A stretch of DNA of 64,000 nucleotides from Antedon bifida (taxonomy: Eukaryota; Echinodermata; Crinoidea; Comatulida; Antedonidae), in assembly GCA_963402885.1 (NCBI GenBank), contig OY727097.1:15376001-15440000 (forward strand). Reading direction: 5' to 3'. Shown in pieces: positions 33,109-43,100 of the stretch (its first letter is position 1; every line of letters begins with the position of its first letter). The notes below the pieces were generated by a model that worked only from the letters and a program-made list of their open reading frames with translations, did no database searches and was not told where the DNA came from. The translations under genes were made by a program, and so were the position numbers.

Positions 33109-33530
33109 TTAACGTACTACATGGCATGTATTAGCTGCCCGCCTTGCTCACAGACCAGCTTAGGCTGTATAGCTTAACGGACTACATGGCTTGTATTAGC
33201 TCCAGGCCTTGCTCACAGACCAGCTTAGGCTGTATAGCTTAACGGACTACATGGCTTGTATTAGCTCCAGGCCTTGCTCAGAGACCAGCTTAGGCTGTAT
33301 AGCTTAACGTACTACATGGCATGTATTAGCTGCCCGCCTTGCTCACAGACCAGCTTAGGCTGTATAGCTTAACGTACTACATGGCATGTATTAGCTGCCC
33401 GCCTTGCTCAGAGACCAGCTTAGGCTGTATAGCTTAACGGACTACATGGCATGTATTAGCTCCCCGCCTTGCTCAGAGACCAGCTTAGGCTGTATAGCTT
33501 AACGGACTACATGGCATGTATTAGCTCCCC
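33109..33530. repeat. 65-bp minisatellite, right block (about 6.5 copies)
   Basis: Continuation of the 65-bp array after the retrotransposon. Two copies carry a private variant (gctccaggcc). The last unit breaks off at gctccc and runs straight into a 21-bp array. Confidence 0.95.
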
Positions 33531-33732
33531 TTTCAAATGGATAGCTCCCTGTTTCAAATGAATAGCACTCTGTTTCAAATGGATAGCACTCTGTTTCAAA
33601 TGGATAGCACCCTGTTTCAAATGGATAGCACCCTGTTTCAAATTGATAGCACCCTGTTTCAAATGGATAACCCTCTGTTTCAAATTGATAGCACCCTGTT
33701 TCAAATTGATAGCACCCTGTTTCAAATGGAAA
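33531..33732. repeat. 21-bp minisatellite
   Basis: About nine copies of tttcaaatggatagcaccctg with small changes. Because 21 is a multiple of three, both strands stay open (MDSTLFQ on plus, HLKQGAI on minus). No start context, splice signals or homology support a protein. Confidence 0.93.
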
Positions 33733-33759
33733 TGATGTGGATCATCATGGACACTTGAC

Positions 33760-33976
33760 AGCATTTGGTGATTATAAGAACGTAAAGGTAAAAAGATACT
33801 TAATATAGAATTGATTTGTAAACGAAATGTATTATATATTTGGTTACTCCTGTAATGATGTAAACACTTTACAACAATTGCTACTACTAATCATGTATAA
33901 GAACGTAAGATGCAAATAATATATTTGTTAAACTACATTATACTGTACATGAAACTTATAATATACATTATATATG
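33760..33976. other. AT-rich spacer
   Basis: No feature seen. Confidence 0.5.
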
Positions 33977-34300
33977 TTATATACATATTTGAACGTTACA
34001 TCTACGAATCTCTAATGTATCTCTAAGTGATATTGCTAGGATAATACCATTTTTCATTTCAAAAGCTCTTGAGCTCCAGCCGTTGTTCATTATTACACAT
34101 TCTGTTTTTGAGTATATAGTTAATATCCAATTAATAAAATCTTTACCTAAGTTGAAGGCTTCAAGGGTCTTAATCGTAACATTTCTATCAATTAAATCAA
34201 AAGCTTTACAGAAGTCTAATGAAATCAGAGCACCATAACTATTTTCATTTCTAAATAATACATAATAGTCAGGCAGCATTTGTTATTTACTTTATGCGAT
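33977..34300 (-). mobile_element. LINE reverse transcriptase fragment
   Basis: The minus frame reads ALISLDFCKAFDLIDRNVTI, then NLGKDFINWILTIYS. ISLDFCKAFD is the first catalytic-Asp motif (LDFxKAFD) of LINE reverse transcriptases. The frame ends soon after, so only a fragment remains. Confidence 0.75.
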
Positions 34301-34309
34301 TTGGCCAAG

Positions 34310-34820
34310 TTTGATTTTTCACTTTCATGTGGTGGTCAATAGCATCATAAGAAACAAATTTCAACTTGGTGTCCAACTTTTAGATGCGTTTTTCACCGTG
34401 TGGGGGCGCTTTTTCAAAATGGCCGCCTATATCATATATCTCGACAACCGCTTACTCTAGAAACTCAATTATGGTCTCAAATTGTTCGTAATACACATAT
34501 TTATATTTATCTTAATGACAAGTTTAATAAATAATTACCACTAAGCCATAAGTACCACTTTTGACCTTTTAACTTGACCTTGATCATATCTCGTCTTATG
34601 ATTTTCATTTTGGTCTCAAAGTGTTCATAATGTGCATTGTTATATTTGTCTTAATAGAACATTTTCTTCTAAAATGACTAGAAAATATATTTCTGACGCA
34701 TAACATATATATTTACATTGCGGTTGTTTGCCGTTAAAGACTTTATTTTGTTACACATTTGAACAAATTTGAACATATAATCCAAATTGTTAAATTGTAA
34801 ACTGTTTAAATATTTTAAAT
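34310..34820 (-). repeat. Dispersed repeat with internal ~140-bp units
   Basis: The 'ggtctcaaattgttcgtaat' motif near 34471 recurs near 34612 as ggtctcaaagtgttcataat. The inverse of this motif appears three times at 39.99-40.35 kb, so both loci are one family in opposite orientation. Confidence 0.6.
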
Positions 34821-36366
34821 AATCAATCAATTGGATCGGATTTTGTTTCTTTTAGGACCACGTGTGTCAAGGGATCAGTAGGTAATTAGCAAAAAAAAAA
34901 ATTATAATGCAAATTAATAAAGATAAAATTAAATATATTCATAAAGCATCAAAGTATATTGTGGGGAATAGTATATAAAATTACATCGGGAGAACTGGTG
35001 ATAAGACCTTTTGTTTTAAATCCAGTAATAACCCCGATAGCCGAGTTGTTGAGTAATCTCTCTGTGGACTATCAGTCCCGTTCGGACCCTGGGATACTTC
35101 TGCCAATGTTGCAAGTGCTTCTTTGGCAAACGCCCCACTGTTTCGCGGTTTCAAAAGTTGTTTAAACTAAATAGTGTATTAATTATACCAAATAGGATGG
35201 TATTTATTGAAATAAACGCCCAACAGCTCCCCAATAAAACATCACTTAGAATAATAATCGCCCATCCACATTACACATAATATAATGTATTGTATTTATA
35301 ACACAATTATAATTGTAGCAGAATTCATCGACTACAATTTACCAAGCATTTTTTTTACCACTTTTCATATCTATTAGAGGATTTTATTTGAATATAACTA
35401 TTACCATATTAAAACTAAAACATTAATCGTATCCCTCGAATAAGCACCTACCTCAATGAAATCCGCCCCCATTTCCTAAAAGGCCCCTTCCTAGAGGGTG
35501 AGGAAGCGATCTCACCCTCTAGTGTTAACATTTTTTGTTATTTTTATTAAATGTGTACATGCTTTTAAAAATGTACACTTATTTAGAATAAAAACGTAAT
35601 GATCTGTAGTTTCAAGACTTTTTGTTAATGCCACCAACTCTCTTTATTATTTTGTGTTTGTCGCCCTCTAATTGGAAAAGGTTGTCAAGTGAAAATTAAT
35701 ATGGCTGCGCCCATGCAAGCGTGTTGAAATGTTGTCTAAACTAGCCTAGTTATTTGCAGTATAAAACAATCACATAGAAGCTATTAAACATTAATGAATA
35801 CGCAATGTAGTTGTCCATATCAGGGACATTCAACTGTACGGTAAATATCTGTACCCCTTTGATTGAGTTTACATGTTACAGTTTTATTTGCTTGTTTGTG
35901 TTTATATTTATATTATAAATTATGCCCCTACCTCTAGGCCTAGTAGGCTTGGCTAGGAGGGCCTAGGCCTGGCCCTAGCTAGACCTAGCCTAGTTCTGGT
36001 CTAGCCTAGGCCTAGCCCCTTTATCTTATGTATGTTTGATTACTATTGCAGTTAATCGTTGAAGATCATATCAGGTCAACGCATTTTAAATTAACAGTAA
36101 CCAAGTTGTCTCTGTGTTTGTATTGCGGCATCTACATTGTCACTAATTTAATGAGGATCATTCACAATTAAGAAAGTTTACAACCAGTTGATTTGTATGC
36201 ATGTTACCAGCTTTTGTTATTTTAATCAAATGTGTACATTCTTATAAATGTACACTTATTTATAATAAAAACAACATAACAATCTTGAGTTTCAAACAAG
36301 ATTGAATTCATGCTTGTTATGTTGAGAAACACATTATGGGATCTTTATAGAGGGCGGTATATACTA
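34821..36366. other. Gene-free stretch with transposon-like remnants
   Basis: No integrin or receptor exon is recognised although both genes lack 5' exons. A 68-codon open frame at 34959-35165 has no known family. About 35215-35500 has repeated 'cgccc' blocks (ataaacgcccaacag, aatcgccc, ccgcccccat) as in some old DNA transposons. A perfect hairpin, agagggtgag/ctcaccctct, lies at about 35493-35521. About 35928-36020 is a gcctaggcctag-type degenerate repeat. Confidence 0.4.
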
Positions 36367-36374
36367 TAAATTAC

Positions 36375-36962
36375 CAGAGCCATATATAGAGAGAGTTACG
36401 ACTTCGAATGGATTAGAAGCCATGTTTGTGTCCAACTATTCCTATGTAGCGTATGGAGTTGAGTCTTTTGTTTTGAAAATGTATAACGTTCAAAAGGCTT
36501 TAATTATCGAATTTAATATCAAAACAATCAATTTGTTTAAAGGTTTTTGTTAAAATAATAAAAAAATTATAAAGTTACTGCGAACATGATTTTAAACAAC
36601 AAAAATAGCAATTTCGGAACGGTTCTGGTTGTGCGCTCCATGCACGCTCTACGCGTGCGCGTTTAGTTTGTACAGCGATTCTCTATAGTAATGCATTGTT
36701 TTACATTTTGTTGTTTAAAATCATGTTCGCAGTAACTTTATGATTTCGTTATTATCTTAACAAAAACCTTTAAACAAATTGATTGTTTTGATATTAAATT
36801 CGATATTTAAAGCCTTGTGAATGTTATACATTTTTTAAGCAAATGACTCGACTCCATACGCTACATAGGCATAGTTGGACACAAACATGGCCGGTGTGCA
36901 CACCACGTGACTTTCTAAAATCCGTGAACGCAATGCCGTAACTCTCTCTATATATGGCTCTG
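36375..36962. mobile_element. hAT-type MITE with ~240-bp inverted arms and 8-bp TSD
   Basis: Starts cagagccatatatagagaga and ends with its inverse. The arms stay complementary for much of their length (e.g. tttgtttaaaggtttttgtt on the left against its inverse near 36765), around a short GC-richer centre (gcgctccatgcacgctctac). The TSD taaattac is perfect at 36367-36374 and 36963-36970. No coding capacity. Confidence 0.85.
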
Positions 36963-37085
36963 TAAATTACTCATCAGTCATATTAATTTAAACTGTTGAA
37001 ATACACTGGCGATGGCGTACTCATTTTTTATTTGCTTGAATTTGTAGTTACTACATTTTTCAACCATTGTCTGTTTCTTTTTTAG

Positions 37086-37182
37086 ACGTGACAATCCATG
37101 TTTTCTAGAGGGAGATTTTTGTGAACAACCTTATGGTTTTAGAAATGTCATTCCACTGGTTGATGATATTAATTTATTTGAG
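37086..37182 (+). CDS. Integrin exon A: beta-I specificity loop
   Basis: Phase 2 to 0. RDNPCFLEGDFCEQPYGFRN then VIPLVDDINLFE. The NPC...C loop helps set ligand specificity in integrins. Confidence 0.85.
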
Positions 37183-40100
37183 GTAAAATACACTCTGTTG
37201 AGTCCCTGTACTTTGTTTGTATTGGCATGATGGCTATATTAAAGGCTACTGACATGGCTGAGGATTTAATGCTCTAAGCGCACATTAAACACATCACTTG
37301 CTCACACAAAACAACCCATTCATCAAATTGAAGACTTTTACTTACCAAATTTACTATTTTGTATCATGTGACATTAGTAATTTTGTTGCATTCAGTGATA
37401 ACAGTGACATTCAATGGTCCCATTCAACATGCAAGTGAAAATGATGATGTCATGCGATAAGCCAAAAAATGTGAAAACCAACCAATATAGACTAAAATCT
37501 GAGCCTTGCTTTTCGTAATGGACTTTGTTTAAATACCAAATTATCTTTTTTATAATTGCACATATTCTTTTTTTTTTCAGAGAACACTTAAAGATCAAAC
37601 CTTTTCGATGAGTCTTGATAGACCCGAGGGTGGACTTGATGCCCTGATGCAAGCTACTGTCTGCAAGGTATCTAATTTTACCTATTTACTTGTTTAATGA
37701 CTCACATTTGGGATGTGGTTTTTGTAGTTTGTATGCTAAATTAACCTACATAATATTGATGGATCAAAAGTAGTTTATTATTTTATGTTTATATTGTTTT
37801 TATACTGTTTCTTTTGACTAAGTTTTATAAGTCAAAAAACCTTTTTTTTTTATAGAGAAGTGATTAACTTTATCAGAACTACAAAATTGCCTATTTAAAG
37901 TCTGTTTTTATTAAGACTTAAGTTCAATTTTCATGTTTTTTTTTTCATCTTTAACATGAATTCAAAATGAAACCCAACCAAGAGAAGGCCTTCCACACTT
38001 TTAATGATCATTTGATGTCATTGATTTTTAGGAGCAAATAGGTTGGCGTAATTATTCAAGACATTTTATTATTTATATGAGTGATGCAGGATTTCACTTC
38101 GCACTTGATGGCAAGGTTTGTAGAAAAGATATCAGGGGTAGCTGGCTCATTTGAGAGATAGCTGGCTCATTTGAGAGATAGCTGGCTCATTTGAGGGGTA
38201 GCTGGCTCATTTGAGAGATAGCTGGCTCATTTGTGGGGTAGCTGGCTCATTTGAGAGATAGCTGGCTCATTTGAGAGATATCTGGCTCATTTGAGGGGTA
38301 GCTGGCTCATTTGAGAGATAGCTGGCTCATTTGAGGGGTAGGTGGTTCATTTGAGGGGTAACTATATTATTTGAGGGGTAGCTGGCTCATTTGAGGGGTA
38401 GCTGGCTCATTTGAGAGATAGCTGGCTCATTTGAGGTGTAGCTGGCTCATTTGAGGTGTAACTATATCATTTGAGGGGTAGCTGGCTCATTTGAGGGGTA
38501 ACTATATTATTTGAGGGGTAGCTGGCTCATTTGAGGGGTAGCTGGCTCATTTGAGAGATAGCTGGCTCATTTGAGGTGTAGCTGGCTCATTTGAGGGGTA
38601 GCTGTCTCATTTGAGGGGTAACTGTATCATTTGAGGGGTACTGTCTCATTTGAGGGGTAGCTATCTCATTTGAGGGGTAACTTTATCATTTGAGGGGTAG
38701 CTGTCTCATTTGAGGGGTAGCTGTCTCATTTGAGGGATAGCTGGCTCATTTGAGGGGTAGCTATATTATTTGAGGGGTAACTTTATCATTTGAGGGGTAG
38801 CTGTCTCATTTGAGGGGTAGCTGTCTCATTTGAGGGGTAGCTATCTCATTTGAGGGGTAACTTTATCATTTGAGGGGTAGCTGTCTCATTTGAGGGGTAG
38901 CTGTCTCATTTGAGGGATAGCTGGCTCATTTGAGGGGTAGCTGTATTATTTGAGGGGTAGCTGGCTCATTTGAGGGTTAGCTGTACCATTTGAGGTTTTC
39001 TGGATTATTTGAGGAGTAACTGTATCATTTCAGGTTTGCTAGATTATTTGAGGGGTAACTGTACCATTTGAGGAGTAGCTGTCTCATTTGAGGTTTGCTG
39101 GATTATTTGAGTGGTAGCTGACGCATTTGAAGGGTAGCTGGCTAAAATATTTAGTCATAATTTAATTATTGTAAATAATTCACTCACATTATGAGTGAGT
39201 TCATAAGTGGAAGAAAAAAAAATTGCAACCAAATGTTTTTAATTTTTCTTTTAGGTTGGCGGGCTGACCTTACCAAACGATGGTGAATGTCATTTAGATG
39301 ATCAAGGATATTATACTCATTCTGTAAAAAATGTAACTAATTTTCTGATTTACTTTTCTGATTTCATTTTTCATTGTTGTGTTACTTATGTAAATACGGA
39401 CAATAGTCCAAATATGGGATTAAATTAAAACCAAGTAAAATAATAAAAACACAATTAATTAAATTACAATAATAATAATACGGTCAACCCTACCAACTGA
39501 ACTCTCTGAAAACTGGAAACTTTCCCAAAACCAGACGTAAAAATTAATTTTACCATTAAAAACAAATTGTGAATACCAGAATTGCCAGACAATTAGCCCA
39601 GCCCAAAGATTTCTGATATTGGGAGAGTTGACTGTATTATCTATTAAAAATCCACATAATTCTATCAGAGGGGAAACAAGACAAAATGGCGCATGCACTA
39701 TCTGAACCCACGCTTTCTCAAACGCATGTCAATTTCTTGTTATGCATTCCACTCCCTCTCTCAAATTATGCTAAAAAAAGGATCAATACAAAGTATGATT
39801 GATATACATATTTGGATTTTGCCTAAAATGAAACAACAGCAGGTCATCTATTTAGACCCTTCTGTGTTTCTCTACTGTATGTTCAGTTCTACATTTAGCC
39901 CCTGTATCGGATCAATCAATAGATGAGAAAAACAGGTCAAAGGTTAAAATTACAGAAAAATAGTGTTCCAGTCACTTTTTGAAAAAAAATGTTGCATTAT
40001 GGCAAGTATAAACATATATATTGTGAACAATTTGATACCAAAATTGGCTCCTTACGACAAATATTTATTAATTTATGTTTTTATAACCTTATTCAATTAT

Positions 40101-43100
40101 GTCAAAGGTTAATAACCACACTTCCGGTCATTTTCAAGCAATATCATCTGTTACACTGAATATAAATGTATATCTTGGGAACAATTTGCTCCTATTTTTA
40201 ATTCTCTCCGACCTGCCGTTACTTAGATATAGCAAAAAGAGCTCAAAGGTCAAAATTGCTAAAAATGGGGTTTCCGGTCAATTTTACAAAGAAAATTCTG
40301 TTAGAGCTAATATAAACATATATATTGTGAACAATTTGACACCAAAATTATCTCACTAGGTCCAGAATTTCCAGAGATATAGCATGTTTTTATATTGGTC
40401 AATTTTGAACTTTGACCCCTTATATCTCGAAAACGCTTCCTATCCTGATCGATTACCTTCCATATTCGTAATCTACGGAAAATTCTGGTCTAGAAAAGTT
40501 GGATGGCAATTTGTCCCCTTTCGGGTGGTGATATCCCCCTCCTGCCACCGGACTAGTATATTTTAATTTTGATTTCCTCATTTCAACAGGAAGTTGTAAA
40601 TGAGTTTTTCCCAGGTGGATCTGTGGGAACACTAGCTAGTGATTCAAGAAACATTATTGAACTTGTTCGTAGTAGTTATGATGTAAGTTTGGAGTTTTTC
40701 ATAGCACCTTTATTTTTATTTGAGATTTTTTCCCAGTAGTTTTTTTTTACCAATTATTATGTCATTAACACAAAACCAGCTAAGCAAACATTTATGCTGT
40801 TTGTGAAACAATTTTTGGATTTATAGGCCTTTATGGAGTGTAAATAAAATTAGGCCTACACCATTAAAACTTCTTGAAAAATTGCTTTTTCTACAGACTT
40901 CGATGAATAAAGTATTGACGATTTTTAATGATATTGCAATATATTTTTGTTTTGTTTTTATATAGTATTTATATGCATTTTTAATGTTTATACAAATTAT
41001 ATGTTATATGTATGTTATATGTAAATGTTTTTTATACAATCAGTGCAATAGGAGACCTACTAGATAGTGATTAAATTCGCTTTTTAGGAATCCTGTCTCT
41101 GCCTAGTTTTGTGTGATGTTTTCTTTTCTTTGTCCATGTTTTTCTATATTGTATTTTTATGGAGACAAAAATAAATGAAATAAAGTTTGATGTAAATTTA
41201 ATTTAAATTAAACATTTAACTACATAAAAAGACTTAACCTCAATTAAAGTAACATTTTTCTTGTTCAAAATTACTTTAATTCTGTAAAAAACATCTTTCA
41301 CACAGATGTGGAGTTATACACCATGCAGCGAAAGGATTAATGCACACATTTTGTTTATTGCACATGTTTTATTAGTTATTAGTATCATAATTAATTATAA
41401 AAATTATTTTTATAGAAAATTACATCTGAGATTCAACTTGTAGACACGGTGACAGCTCCTATTCATGTAACCTACTCAGCCTATTGCGATGGCGAGACAT
41501 TGACGCCTAATTCGCAGAACTATAGTAACATTCGCTTAGGAAATGTCATTAAATTTAAACTGGATGTTAGCGTTGATGAGTGTACAGTAAATCCTATCTC
41601 GTAAGACATGATTACATTGTTTATTACCAATCACAAGTGAGACATTAACCTTGGTGCATGCGTTGGCACACCTGCAAATGTTTATGCTGACCAAGCCTGA
41701 CCGACCCAATATTTGGTCAGCTTCTTTTTTTATGTGTTTAATTGTAGGAGTATTTAATAAAAAAAGCACAATTACAATTTTATATAATATTATTTTCCAA
41801 AAAAATAATCATTTTCTTAATCAACATTAAGTATTGCTTTGTTTTTGTAATTGCATGCAAACATTTCTCTAGTGCCTCTATTTCTATTGCCCATTGGTAG
41901 TATTTTAATAAATCAAACATTTATATTATATTCATAAAATACAAAATAGATAAAAAAAATGTATTTCAATTGATGGTGTTCCTGGGCAACATAACAATTT
42001 GTTTAGGGCTTTTAGATTTACAATCAGCTCTGTGTTTCTAGCATTTCCCTTTTAAATGACATAATCAATAATGATGATTTTAATGGTGGCAATAAAGCAT
42101 GATGATGACATAATAGTTGTGATGAAGATAATGACATTGGTGTTGAATCATCATGAATATGAAACTAATCATTAATCATTTTATTTCTTTTTTCAAAATT
42201 ATGATTCTTATTATTTGTAAAATGTTCATTTATTGAATAAATGGTATGATACGATGATGATTATGGTATGATACGATGATGATTAATTTTGAATACGCAG
42301 TGGTTGAACAAATAAGGGCTTTCTTTTAATATTAATAAGTTACAGGGTACATGATGTGCTAGAATTTTTATCAAAATGTTTAGTTTTTCAGTTAAACCTC
42401 TCGGATTTGAAGAGAACCTAGAAGTTGTCATAATAACAAATTGTGAATGTGAATGTACCAAGTCTGTGACACCAGACAGTGAGCTATGTAGCAATGGTAA
42501 TGGTTCACTGGTCTGTGGTATTTGTGAGTGTAATGAAGGCCGGTATGGAGAGATCTGTGAATGTGATGACACTGGCTCAGACGAAACTGAAACACTTGCA
42601 GATAGTTTACCATGTCAAACGTAAGTTTTTCTAAGGTGCCATCTTTGATATTGATATTCAACTTCTTTACTTAATTCCTTTTTGGAAATGCATGATATAC
42701 TGCTAACCTAGTTTACTAGTGTTTATTCGTCATACAAACATTTAAAAAAATATTGCTGTTGAGTATTTTACAATTGTTTGTTACTGTAAACTATAGAGGG
42801 CAGAAATCATAATTTTGATTTCTTATTTTCAATAACCAATCAATAAAACTTGTATGTTTAAAAAATATTGGTCAAATCCTATTTTTATTTATTTCAATAG
42901 AAGTAACTCATCTTTAGTTTGTTCAGGTCAAGGGTCATGCATATGTGGGAAATGTGTGTGTAACAAGCGACAAGTAGGTAAAATATAATATGATTTTATA
43001 ATTTTCTTATTGGGGCATATCAGTAGGTCAACTATTACAGTATGTACTGTGAGTATACTACTGTGGGTCAATTAGAGGAAAGAAAGAAGTTTTTTAAAAT

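Larger units (their letters stand above)
28619..33113 (+). mobile_element. Intact Ty3/gypsy LTR retrotransposon
   Basis: LTRs at 28624-28764 and 32968-33108, both 141 bp and base-for-base identical by eye, beginning TG and ending CA. A 5-bp duplication, ttaac, lies at 28619-28623 and 33109-33113. A purine-rich tract (gatggaggga) precedes the right LTR. One unbroken gag-pol frame lies between. Identical LTRs imply a very recent insertion. It splits the 65-bp minisatellite within one unit. Confidence 0.95.

Noticed and set aside
26125..33530. CRISPR-like array
   Set aside because: Units are contiguous 65-bp repeats with no unique spacers, in a eukaryotic intron-rich context; it is a minisatellite.
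33507..33764. 85-codon minus and 73-codon plus frames in the 21-bp array
   Set aside because: Artefact of a period divisible by three; no coding support.
34959..35165. 68-codon frame as a 5' exon of the integrin
   Set aside because: No PSI, hybrid or MIDAS motif; no Cys pattern; unlikely splice context.
39693..39926. Frame with HSLSQIMLKKGSIQ as the missing integrin exon
   Set aside because: A faint likeness to YPS..Q...NIQ, but the following residues do not continue as IFAV and there are no convincing splice sites.
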